A DNA stretch of 64,000 nt from NCBI GenBank assembly GCA_028824685.1, contig JAPPCZ010000097.1, positions 1 to 64,000 of the forward strand. The letters are read 5' to 3'. The notes under the pieces were generated by a model. It saw only the letters and a list, made by a program, of their open reading frames with translations. It was not told the DNA's origin and ran no database searches. This DNA is from Candidatus Poribacteria bacterium (lineage in GTDB: Bacteria; Poribacteria; WGA-4E; WGA-3G). Positions 24,617-33,713 of the stretch are shown here, in pieces; position 1 is the first letter of the stretch, and each line of letters opens with the position of its first letter. Both the position numbers and the translations under genes were made by a program.

Positions 24617-27600
24617 TTACAACACTTGTCGCAGGAACCGTCCTGTATGCGATTCCTTTACTTCAGCAACCTCTTCAGGAGTCCCCATCGCAACGAGATT
24701 GCCACCACTTTCACTGCCTTCAGGACCTAAATCAATAACCCAATCAGCAGATTTAATAACATCTATATTATGTTCTATAGCAACAATCGTGTTCCCTGCA
24801 TCAACGAGTTTATTCAATACATTGAGCAGTTTTTGGACATCATCAAAGTGCAAGCCTGTTGTCGGTTCGTCCATAATATAGAGCGTTGTACCAGTTTGGC
24901 GGCGGGCAAGTTCCTTCGCAAGTTTAACGCGCTGCGCTTCGCCTCCTGATAATGTCGTCGCTGCTTGACCCAATTGAATATAATCTAAACCAACATCTGC
25001 TAATGTTTGGAGTGGACGTTTAATCCGATTAATGTTACTAAATAACTCAAGTGCTTCCTGCACCGTCATCTGTAAAACTTCTGCGATGTTTTTGCCTTTG
25101 TAACGAACTTCAAGCGTTTCAGCATTATAACCCGTACTGTTACAGTTTTCACAAGGTATCCATACATCAGGAAGGAAGTGCATCTCTACACGATTGAAAC
25201 GTTGTCCGTCACATACTTCGCACTGTCCGTAGGAGAGATTGAAACTGAAACGCCCTCTGTTAAATCCGCGAAGTTTTGCATCCGGTAGCTCGGCAAACAT
25301 TTCTCGAATTTTGGTGAACAGATCAGTATAAGTTGCTGGGTTTGAACGGGGGGTTTCACCTATCGGTTTTTGATCAATGTGGATAAGCCGTTCAATTGAA
25401 CTTGTCCCTTGAATGCTATCGTACAGTGCTGTTCCATAAGAACTATCTGTTCGTTCTTTTCCCTTTCTAATTGAACGTCGGGCTTCCAAGGCTGGCCGTA
25501 AAGTGCCTTCAATAAGTGAGCTCTTTCCACACCCAGAAACACCTGTAACACAGGTAAGAGTCCCATACGGAATCTTGATGTCAATGTTCTTTAAGTTGTT
25601 TGTTTTCGCACCTGACAACTTCAGCCATTTCCCTGACCCTTTGCGTCTAATAGCAGGAATGTGAATCTGCATTTCATCGGAGAGATATGCTTGTGTCAAT
25701 CCCTTATCCTGCGGATTAGGTGTTGTTCCATTTGAATCCCCCGCATCTTTTGTCTCCGCTGTAGACTCTAAGATAGGTTCAGCGTCAGTAAAGGCAGTAG
25801 GTGAACCTGTTGCAACAATTTCACCGCCCTGCTTGCCTGCTTTTGGGCCGAAATCAATGATATGGTCTGCAGACAGAATGGTATCCCTATCGTGTTCAAC
25901 AACAAGCACACTATTGCCAATATCACGTAAATCTTTCATCGCTAAAATCAATCGTTCTTGATCGCGAGGGTGCAGTCCAATACTCGGCTCATCAAGTATG
26001 TAGGTTACGCCAGTAAGTCCAGTACCAAGTTGGCTTGCGAGTCGAATCCTACGAATTTCCCCACCAGAAAGCGTTGGTGCAGGTCGGTCCAAACCAAGAT
26101 AACCGAGTCCAATATCCTCTAAAAACTTAAGCCGAATCTGAATTTGTCGGAGCAGTTGTGCCTCAAACTCAGGTGAAGTATGGGAATGGAGCGTTGTATG
26201 TGTTGCTCGTGAGGTAGCCACATCTCTCACCTGATCTCTCGCTGCTTTTGCTTCTCGCGCTCCAGCAGTTGTAGTCAAATGTTTTTCAATCGCGTTTACT
26301 CGCGTAGCAAAAAATATGTTGATGTCTGAAATCGGCTTCGCCATCAATTCAGCGATAGTTGCTTCGGAGAACTTAACGTTACGGGGAAATTCGTCTAACC
26401 TTGTTCCATTGCAGGCTTCACATATTTTTTGGTCATCCGAAAGCGACCTACCGATTCCTTCACAAGAACTGCACGCTCCTAATTTATTATTAAAGGAGAA
26501 ATGTCGAGGTGTCAACTGCGGAAAATTCCGACCACATTTTGAACACATGGCATGTTCACTAAAGAAAAATCTTTCAGGGTTTTCTTGGCTATTTTTATCC
26601 TCTATAATAACAAAACCGTTACTCTCCATAAGTGCCAATTCAACCGCTTCTGTGAAACGGCTTTTTTCATCATCAACAAGTTGGACGCGGTCTATCACGA
26701 GAAAGACCTCGTGGCGACGACGTTTGTGAATTTCAGGCGCTTCATCAAGTCGGTGAATCTCACCATCAATTTGAACACGTGCAAAACCTGTTCTCTGCAA
26801 TCTGCGAAACGTGTCGGCGTAGTCCTCATTCCCCTTCAAACCGGGTGTGCGATCAGTCCCAATCATCACCTCTGAATCATTCTCATGTGTACGAAAACTT
26901 GTAAGTGGTGCAAGAACATCTATACGTTTCCCTTTTTGCTGTTCAAAAACGCGGTCAACGATTTGTTGTGCAGTTTGTGGACGCACCTCTACGGCACATG
27001 CGGGACAATGTGGCTGCCCCCATCTCGCATAAAGCGTGCGTAAACCGTCGTGAATTTCAGTAATTGTCGCTACCGTAGAGCGCGGGTTTTGACTTGGACT
27101 TGAGTGCGTAATCGCAATCGCTGGCGACAATCCCTCAATTTTAGAGACTTTGGGTTTCTCCATCGTGCCTATAAATTGACGTGCATAAGTACTGAGTGTC
27201 TCAATATAACGGCGTTGCCCCTCAGCATAAATTGTATCAAGCGCAAGCGATGTCTTTCCAGAACCGCTGACACCAGTAAATGCTGTCAATCTTTGGTGAG
27301 GAATTTCAATATCAATACTTTTAAGATTGTTCTCTTCCGCACCTCGTACCATAATGGATTTGGAAACATCGGAGCCTATCCCATCAACATCGTCCTGCTT
27401 ATCCCCTTGATAAGGGGGATTTAGGAGGTTACCGTTTTCTGCTATCTTCTGTTTTGTGTCCTCGGTTTTCCAGAGTTCGTATTCCCCACGTAGTGCCTTC
27501 CCTGTATATGATTCAGGCATATCAGTGACCTCTTCAGGAGTTCCGACAGCAACAATAGTCCCGCCACCAGCACCACCTTCTGGTCCTAAATCAATCAAGT

Positions 27601-30364
27601 AGTCTGCTGAATTGATTACTTCAAGGTTATGCTCAACAACTACCACAGTGTTACCTTCGTCAACCAATCTATGGAGAATAGTTAACAGTTTATTTACGTC
27701 GTCAAAGTGTAATCCGGTAGTAGGTTCATCAAGGATGTATAACGTTTTACCAGTGCTGCGTTTGGAAAGTTCTTTAGAAAGTTTAATCCGCTGTGCTTCG
27801 CCACCGGAAAGCGTAGGCGCAGGTTGTCCAAGTTTGAGATAATCCAGGCCAACATCGTGCAGTAATTGTAATCCTCTCGCAATTTTAGGTAGGTCTGCAA
27901 AGTGATCCAGTGCCGTTTCAATATCCATTTCAAGTACATCAGAGATGTTTTTGTCTTTATATTTAATTGTCTGTGTTTCGTTGTTATACCGTTTGCCGTT
28001 ACAAACCTCACACTCTACCCAAACATCAGCGAGCAATCCCATATCGACCTTTTTCGCACCATTCCCACTACATGCCTCACATCGTCCACCTGGAACGTTG
28101 AAACTAAATCTTCCCGGTTTATATCCACGTAGTTTGGCATCTGGCAGGTTAGTATAGAAGGCTCGGATTGCATCAAATACCTTTGTATAGGTAGCCGGAT
28201 TGGAACGTGGAGTCCGTCCGATAGGTGCCATATCAATGTTGATAATTTTATCAATAACATCAGATACAGGAACAGTTTCGTCTCCGATGATACCCTGAAT
28301 TCTGTCATAGTCGCCAGGGACAGTTTTCGCTTTCATAAGGTCCCGGGCAAGCGCACTGTAGAGAATATCGTGGATGAGAGAACTTTTACCGGAGCCGCTC
28401 ACACCTGTCACACAGCAGAGCGTGCCAACTGGAATTTTCGGACTAATCTCTTTAAGATTATTTTGACGAGCATTGCAGATTTGCACCCACTTTTCGCCTG
28501 TTGGACGTCGGGATTCGGGATGAACAATCTCTTTTTCACCGCGTAAATATTGTGCAGTAAGCGAGTCGTTCTCTTTTATTATCTGATCCGGAGTCCCCAT
28601 ACCAGTTATCTCTCCACCTCTTATGCCAGCACCAGGGCCGAAGTCAACTATCCAATCTGCCACCAGCATAGTCGCTTCGTCGTGTTCAACGACAATAACA
28701 GTATTACCTTGGTTGCGGAGGTTCATCAAAGTTTTCAGTAAACCGGCATGGTCGCGCGGGTGTAATCCGATACTCGGTTCGTCAAGGACATAAGTAACAT
28801 CGCGCAGACCTGCTCCTACTTGACTGGCAAGGCGAATCCGTTGTGCCTCACCACCGGACAATGTCGGAGCAGAACGCGATAGGGTAAGGTAACCTAACCC
28901 TACGTCCATCAGAAATCCTAAACGTGAGCGAATTTCTTTCAACAGTTCTGAAGCGATGAACGCTTCGCGATCAGGCAGTTCAAGGCTATTGAAAAAGGCA
29001 GTAGCGTCTTGAATTGACATATCCATTACATCAGTAATGTTCAACCCTGCTACTGTGATGGCTTTAACCAACTGATTTAGACGACTCCCATTACACTCTC
29101 TGCACTCCATTTTAACAAAATAATCAGGTAGATGAGAACTTCCATCGCCATCTTCGTCTACGTCTAAATAGAGAAAACGTTGTTCATGCGCCGGAATCAG
29201 TCCTTGAAATTTGCCACGAATACGTTTTCCTCGCCGTCGGCTGTCGTTTGAAGGTTGACGAAAAGTAAGCACAGTATCACCTGTCCCATAAAGAATAGCA
29301 TGCTGCTGTTCCGGTTTCAGGTCTTTCCAAGGTGTTTTTATATTAAACTTTAAATGTGACGCGAGGGATTGAGCTACCATCCTTTCTTCAGGACCGGGTT
29401 TTTTCCACAAGGTTATCGCACCCTCTAAGATAGACACCGTTTCATCTGCAACAATTAACTTTGGAGAAATCGCCATTTGCACACCTAATCCACGACACTG
29501 TTCACACATCCCGTAAGGACTGTTGTAAGAAAAATGACGAGGTTCAGGTACATCGTAACTTATTTGGCAATTTGTGCAAGCATACTGTCTACTAAACAGC
29601 AGATCTTCGCCTTCTGATGTCTTGCGTGAGGTGTCGCTTTCCGAAGACACAACATTGACAATTAGACTATCATCTCCGAGGGAAAGCGCTGTTTCAACGG
29701 CGTCAGCAACACGGCTATGAATGTCATCTTTTATGATGATCCTATCAACAACGATATCAATGTTGTGGGTTTGATTCGGATTGAGAGCAATGTTGGAACT
29801 GATTTCGTGGACTTCACCATCAATTCGGGCGCGAACGAAGCCCATCTTACGTGCGTTTGATAACTCTCTGCGATATTCTCCGCGCCTACCTCGGACGATA
29901 GGTGCTAAAATCATCAAGCGTGTGCGTGGTGGAAAACTTAGAATATGTGAAACAATATCAGCGATCGTTTGTGAACCGACCTGTTGTCCGCATTCAAGGC
30001 AGTGGAATTCTCCTGCACGAGCAAATAGAACGCGAAGATAATCATATATTTCAGTTACAGTTGCAACCGTTGAGCGGGGGTTATGTCCTGTAGAACCTTG
30101 ATTGATCGCAATAGAAGGGGACAAACCGACAATCTTGTCAACTTCTGCTTTACCGAGTTGCCCTAAAAATTGCCGTGCGTAAGCGGAAAGCGATTCAATG
30201 TACCGCCTCTGTCCTTCTGCATACAACGTATCAATAGCAAGTGAAGATTTGCCTGAACCGCTAACGCCAGTGAAAACTATCAGTTTATCTTTTGGGAGTT
30301 GAATATCAATGTTTCTTAGGTTATGTTCTCGTGCGCCGTGTATGTCAATTGACGCGTCTGTCAT
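24617..30364 (-). CDS. uvrA: Double-length UvrA: two complete UvrA copies in one chain
   Basis: 1915 residues, about twice normal UvrA (about 940). Copy 1 covers about 1-960 and copy 2 about 1003-1915. Each copy has two ABC ATPase modules: Walker A GVSGSGKSS, GVSGSGKSS, GVSGSGKTS and GVSGCGKSS in order, each with its LSGGE signature. Each copy keeps the C-terminal zinc module (CEACSG with CEVCNG; CEVCDG with CENCNS). A low-complexity Glu/Asp/Gly linker joins them, and copy 2 has an extra stretch rich in Ala/Thr/His before its first signature. UvrA finds bulky DNA lesions and loads UvrB; normally it is a homodimer, so this chain could be a covalent dimer. Era follows upstream in the same orientation. 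Confidence 0.95.
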   Translation of the reverse strand: MTDASIDIHGAREHNLRNIDIQLPKDKLIVFTGVSGSGKSSLAIDTLYAEGQRRYIESLSAYARQFLGQLGKAEVDKIVGLSPSIAINQGSTGHNPRSTVATVTEIYDYLRVLFARAGEFHCLECGQQVGSQTIADIVSHILSFPPRTRLMILAPIVRGRRGEYRRELSNARKMGFVRARIDGEVHEISSNIALNPNQTHNIDIVVDRIIIKDDIHSRVADAVETALSLGDDSLIVNVVSSESDTSRKTSEGEDLLFSRQYACTNCQISYDVPEPRHFSYNSPYGMCEQCRGLGVQMAISPKLIVADETVSILEGAITLWKKPGPEERMVAQSLASHLKFNIKTPWKDLKPEQQHAILYGTGDTVLTFRQPSNDSRRRGKRIRGKFQGLIPAHEQRFLYLDVDEDGDGSSHLPDYFVKMECRECNGSRLNQLVKAITVAGLNITDVMDMSIQDATAFFNSLELPDREAFIASELLKEIRSRLGFLMDVGLGYLTLSRSAPTLSGGEAQRIRLASQVGAGLRDVTYVLDEPSIGLHPRDHAGLLKTLMNLRNQGNTVIVVEHDEATMLVADWIVDFGPGAGIRGGEITGMGTPDQIIKENDSLTAQYLRGEKEIVHPESRRPTGEKWVQICNARQNNLKEISPKIPVGTLCCVTGVSGSGKSSLIHDILYSALARDLMKAKTVPGDYDRIQGIIGDETVPVSDVIDKIINIDMAPIGRTPRSNPATYTKVFDAIRAFYTNLPDAKLRGYKPGRFSFNVPGGRCEACSGNGAKKVDMGLLADVWVECEVCNGKRYNNETQTIKYKDKNISDVLEMDIETALDHFADLPKIARGLQLLHDVGLDYLKLGQPAPTLSGGEAQRIKLSKELSKRSTGKTLYILDEPTTGLHFDDVNKLLTILHRLVDEGNTVVVVEHNLEVINSADYLIDLGPEGGAGGGTIVAVGTPEEVTDMPESYTGKALRGEYELWKTEDTKQKIAENGNLLNPPYQGDKQDDVDGIGSDVSKSIMVRGAEENNLKSIDIEIPHQRLTAFTGVSGSGKTSLALDTIYAEGQRRYIETLSTYARQFIGTMEKPKVSKIEGLSPAIAITHSSPSQNPRSTVATITEIHDGLRTLYARWGQPHCPACAVEVRPQTAQQIVDRVFEQQKGKRIDVLAPLTSFRTHENDSEVMIGTDRTPGLKGNEDYADTFRRLQRTGFARVQIDGEIHRLDEAPEIHKRRRHEVFLVIDRVQLVDDEKSRFTEAVELALMESNGFVIIEDKNSQENPERFFFSEHAMCSKCGRNFPQLTPRHFSFNNKLGACSSCEGIGRSLSDDQKICEACNGTRLDEFPRNVKFSEATIAELMAKPISDINIFFATRVNAIEKHLTTTAGAREAKAARDQVRDVATSRATHTTLHSHTSPEFEAQLLRQIQIRLKFLEDIGLGYLGLDRPAPTLSGGEIRRIRLASQLGTGLTGVTYILDEPSIGLHPRDQERLILAMKDLRDIGNSVLVVEHDRDTILSADHIIDFGPKAGKQGGEIVATGSPTAFTDAEPILESTAETKDAGDSNGTTPNPQDKGLTQAYLSDEMQIHIPAIRRKGSGKWLKLSGAKTNNLKNIDIKIPYGTLTCVTGVSGCGKSSLIEGTLRPALEARRSIRKGKERTDSSYGTALYDSIQGTSSIERLIHIDQKPIGETPRSNPATYTDLFTKIREMFAELPDAKLRGFNRGRFSFNLSYGQCEVCDGQRFNRVEMHFLPDVWIPCENCNSTGYNAETLEVRYKGKNIAEVLQMTVQEALELFSNINRIKRPLQTLADVGLDYIQLGQAATTLSGGEAQRVKLAKELARRQTGTTLYIMDEPTTGLHFDDVQKLLNVLNKLVDAGNTIVAIEHNIDVIKSADWVIDLGPEGSESGGNLVAMGTPEEVAEVKESHTGRFLRQVL

Positions 30365-30498
30365 AGCATTATTTCCCTCTTCTTAATGCTGTCGGATTTC
30401 GGATGGGTATTGGAAACCTTTGTTGATGGGTTCCGATGCCGACTGCAATACCTAACTCGTGGTAGGAGCTTGCTTTATATCACATACTTTTTCTTCTA

Positions 30499-31452
30499 CT
30501 ATAGTTCTAAAAAACCGCCTAATTCTTTGAGTTTACGCACGTCTCTCCGCCAGTCCGCTTTAACAGTTACGTATAATTCCAAATAGACTGAAGCATCCAA
30601 AAACTTCTCTATATCAAGACGTGCTAATTCTCCAATTCGTTTAATCAACTTTCCGCCTTTACCAATAATTATCTGCTTTTGTGTTTGCTTTTCTGTATAA
30701 ACGATTGCTCGGATATAAATGATCTCCTCTGCGTTGCGGCGTTGTCTTTTTTCAAACTCCTCAACGACAACAGCAGACGCATAGGGAACTTCCCGTTGTG
30801 TAATAAGCATAATCTTCTCTCTGACTGTTTCGGAGATAAAAAATCGTTCGGGTAAATCACTGAGCTGATCTTCCGGGAAATAGAGAGGTCCCGGGAGTAA
30901 ATATGAACTAACCTGTTCAAGTAGAACCGAAACGCCATCACCGGTTTTAGCGGAGATTGGTATCATATCATCAAATTCAAATTTCTCACTAAAATTCTCA
31001 AAAATAGGCAGAAGTGTGAGTTTATCAACTATATCTACCTTATTAAGAACGAGAATTGTCTTCGCAATTTTGGCGCGACGTAACCTTTCTAATATCTTAT
31101 CCTCAGTTTCTTCAGCGCGGTGTGCTGCATCAATAACGAAAAGCACGATGTCCGCATCACGTAATGCCCCATAAGCCGTTCTAACCATCTCTGATTGCAA
31201 ACGATACTTCGGATCCATCAGTCCGGGTGTATCCACAAAAACCATCTGATGTGTGTCAGTCGTGACTATCCCGCGAATCTGATTACGCGTTGTTTGCGGT
31301 TTAGGGGTAACTATCGCTAATTTCTGTCCTAAGATGGTGTTTAACAGTGTGGATTTCCCAACATTAGGTGCACCAATAATACTCACATATCCAGACCTAA
31401 AGTTTTGATCTTCTGACACACTGTCCGAGCCATGAGTTAAGACTTCTGACAT
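30499..31452 (-). CDS. era: GTPase Era
   Basis: 317 residues with AGGA before the ATG. G1 is GAPNVGKST at about residues 27-35, G2 lies in TTRNQIRGI, G3 is DTPGL, G4 is NKVD, and the C-terminal KH domain is IIGKGGKLIKRIG. Era binds 16S rRNA and assists maturation of the small ribosomal subunit at the inner face of the membrane. The N-terminus has an extra about 18 polar residues. The usual neighbours (rnc, recO) are not here; instead it sits between a Gfo/Idh/MocA gene and uvrA. Confidence 0.95.
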   Translation of the reverse strand: MSEVLTHGSDSVSEDQNFRSGYVSIIGAPNVGKSTLLNTILGQKLAIVTPKPQTTRNQIRGIVTTDTHQMVFVDTPGLMDPKYRLQSEMVRTAYGALRDADIVLFVIDAAHRAEETEDKILERLRRAKIAKTILVLNKVDIVDKLTLLPIFENFSEKFEFDDMIPISAKTGDGVSVLLEQVSSYLLPGPLYFPEDQLSDLPERFFISETVREKIMLITQREVPYASAVVVEEFEKRQRRNAEEIIYIRAIVYTEKQTQKQIIIGKGGKLIKRIGELARLDIEKFLDASVYLELYVTVKADWRRDVRKLKELGGFLEL

Positions 31453-31483
31453 ATCGCTTTCCTATATGAGAAGCAGACTAAAT

Positions 31484-32488
31484 TCACCGTTTCGGACGCG
31501 CAGGTATCTTCGTTTCCGCAGACTCGTAAATCAGATCCATCAGCTCAGATTGTATAATTCCGTTCATCGGATTAGTGCGCGGTTCCGCTCTATCTAAAAT
31601 AGCATCAATGAAGTTGTCATCTGGATTCCCTGCGGACATATCAGGTGTAATCGGAGGCGGATCTAATGCTTCGCCACCTTTCCAAACACGAATCCAACCA
31701 CCACCCCAGCCATCAACTTCAATTCTGCCGTCATCAAAAATGAGTGCCATGTGTGTGCCACCAGGACTCGGGCAGTTTCCGCTTATCACCATTGATGCAA
31801 GCACACCGTTTTCAAATTTAATGTTAATTGAGGAATTGATGTCCACTTCTGTCTCTTGGTTGTCGGTATAAGCGTATACTTCTTCAACTTTCGCTTCCAC
31901 AGTCCAGCAAAGACTATTGAGAAGATGTGCCCCGCTATCGTAAGCCTGTCCACCACCAGCGAGTTCCGGTTTTTGCCGCCATGCCCCGGTTGTCGCACGT
32001 TTCCAATTCTGTGTAATATAACCGACTATCAATTCCAACTTGCCAAAATCGCCATTGCGGACAATCTCGCGGATATAGTGAAAGTTAGCCGAACAAGGTG
32101 TATTGTAACCAATTGTTAAGATTAGCCCTGTCTCTTCAACCTTTTCCGCCAGTGTATACGCATCTTCAGAAGAGGTGACCATCGGTTTTTCCATCAAAAC
32201 GTGGCAACCTGCTTCCAGTGCCTGCATCCCTTGCTCAAAGTGTAATGTATGCGGTGTAGAAATTACCACTGCATCCGGTTTTGTCTCTTTAAGCATTTTC
32301 GCTATATCATCATAAGCCTGCGGACGCGGGGTAAGGTCTGACAAGTTACGATCAATATAACCGTTGGCAATGTCAGTAGTTACATCGCATGTGCCAACAA
32401 TCTGCACATCAGGATTTCCGTTCATCCGCCGCGCATGCCCTGAAGAATTGCCGCCACATCCAATCATGGCGATCCGAATTTTTGACAT
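31484..32488 (-). CDS. Gfo/Idh/MocA-family NAD(P)-dependent oxidoreductase
   Basis: 334 residues with GGAG before the ATG. The Rossmann start is IRIAMIGCGGNSSGHA and the conserved EKP of the family is in LMEKPMVTS, with the C-terminal beta-sheet domain following. The catalytic-site YDSGAHLLN motif is present. Family members oxidise or reduce sugars, inositols and related polyols. The gene is 31 nt upstream of era and follows no clear pathway partner. The substrate cannot be read from the sequence. Confidence 0.92.
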   Translation of the reverse strand: MSKIRIAMIGCGGNSSGHARRMNGNPDVQIVGTCDVTTDIANGYIDRNLSDLTPRPQAYDDIAKMLKETKPDAVVISTPHTLHFEQGMQALEAGCHVLMEKPMVTSSEDAYTLAEKVEETGLILTIGYNTPCSANFHYIREIVRNGDFGKLELIVGYITQNWKRATTGAWRQKPELAGGGQAYDSGAHLLNSLCWTVEAKVEEVYAYTDNQETEVDINSSINIKFENGVLASMVISGNCPSPGGTHMALIFDDGRIEVDGWGGGWIRVWKGGEALDPPPITPDMSAGNPDDNFIDAILDRAEPRTNPMNGIIQSELMDLIYESAETKIPARPKR

Positions 32489-32630
32489 ATTTTCTCCTTA
32501 ATCGTAAAAAACTTTAATCTGTACATTTTCTTCTAACTGTATTTTGTAAACGCGCTATCAAGGTGCCCGACTAATTCTCAAGTACATCTACTTCTCATAT
32601 CATATAGATTGATATTCTACGCAATGTTCT

Positions 32631-32660
32631 CTTCTGTAGGAGCGACCTCCCGGTCGCGAC
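32631..32660. repeat. GTAGGAGCGACCTCC-GTCGCGAC repeat, copy A
   Basis: CTTCTGTAGGAGCGACCTCC is followed by CGGTCGCGAC. GCGACC and GGTCGC form a palindrome. One of four good copies in the window, all in intergenic DNA; the gap 32489-32703 holds nothing else. Confidence 0.8.
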
Positions 32661-32703
32661 AACCAAACAAAGATGTGGAAACCAAACTAATAGTCTATCG
32701 CAC

Positions 32704-33504
32704 CTAAGCAGTTTTCGCTAAATCTTCTACACTCAACGCATCTTCACCAAAAACACGTCTAAAAGATCCACCGCGATGCGAACGCGTGTCGCCATGCATG
32801 TAGCACACACTAAAAGCACGACGTGGAATATCAGTCTGATTTGTGCCGGAACTGTGAAGCATCCAATTGTGCAGCAGGACCACTTCTCCTGCCTCCAATT
32901 CCAATGGCAGCGGTGTAGCGTTCTCCACGATGTCGTCAATCTGTTCCTGTGTGAGAAATCCAGAGCCGTGGGAGGGATTAATAAGGTCGCTGTGTGAACC
33001 GGGAATAATGTGCACACATCCGTTTTCAATAGTTGCGGGGTCCAAGGCGGTATAGATAGTAATCTGCGGGTCACGGTCAAGGTCTGTCCATCTATCTTGA
33101 TGCCAGACAAGGTAAGTGCCTTCGTGTGCAGGTTTATTCATAAACATGGCACGGAAACATAGTATTGGGACGCCTTCCCCGTAGATTTTTGCACAAACTT
33201 CCTTGAAGGTTGGATTTTGAAGATATTCTAAAAAATAGGGATCAAACTCAAGATTTTGAATTTTCCGATACAACAACGTTGCGCCTTTATGTCCTGAGGA
33301 TTGAGGCCCGGGTCTGTCTGTTCCAGGTTCCCGGTCAAGTTGCATCATGATTTGGTTATAATCAAGCGGCGCTTTGCCGAGCATGATGTCGTCCATACGC
33401 TGTTGTAACCGCGCTAACTCTTCATCAGTGGCAACTTGTCCAATGCGAACATAGCCGTTTTCAGAAAAATGTTCCCACTGCTCATCTGTTATCAGTTGTT
33501 CCAT
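32704..33504 (-). CDS. Phytanoyl-CoA dioxygenase family (PhyH) protein
   Basis: 266 residues with GGAGG before the ATG. The HxD of the iron site is in VWHQDRWTDLD, the distal His is in LLHNWMLHSSG, and the 2-oxoglutarate Arg follows in PRRAFSVCYMH. IIPGSHSD is the family loop. The N-terminal WEHFSENGYVRI is typical of PhyH enzymes that hydroxylate small metabolites. It is separate from the other two PhyH genes and divergent from the first propeller sigma fusion, 209 nt away. The substrate is unknown. Confidence 0.9.
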   Translation of the reverse strand: MEQLITDEQWEHFSENGYVRIGQVATDEELARLQQRMDDIMLGKAPLDYNQIMMQLDREPGTDRPGPQSSGHKGATLLYRKIQNLEFDPYFLEYLQNPTFKEVCAKIYGEGVPILCFRAMFMNKPAHEGTYLVWHQDRWTDLDRDPQITIYTALDPATIENGCVHIIPGSHSDLINPSHGSGFLTQEQIDDIVENATPLPLELEAGEVVLLHNWMLHSSGTNQTDIPRRAFSVCYMHGDTRSHRGGSFRRVFGEDALSVEDLAKTA

Positions 33505-33647
33505 TCCTTTCCTCCACCCACGTGAGTGTATAGGTTATAAAATCCTTTTCATTACAGTGTTCGTATATTAAAGTATAGCATGTTAGTATAACATAATTGC
33601 CAACAAATTGAAAAATTAATTATTTTTTCTTCTTCTAAATAAAAAAA

Positions 33648-33679
33648 TGCAACATTCTACAATCTAAGGTGCGTCTAAT
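33648..33679 (+). promoter_or_regulatory. ECF-type promoter of the first sigma-propeller gene
   Basis: TGCAAC (33648-33653), 18 bases, CGTCTAATTA (from 33672). CGTC ends 38 nt before the ATG at 33714. Confidence 0.65.
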
Positions 33680-33713
33680 TAATCAAGGGATGCTAAAACT
33701 CCGGAGGATTCCC

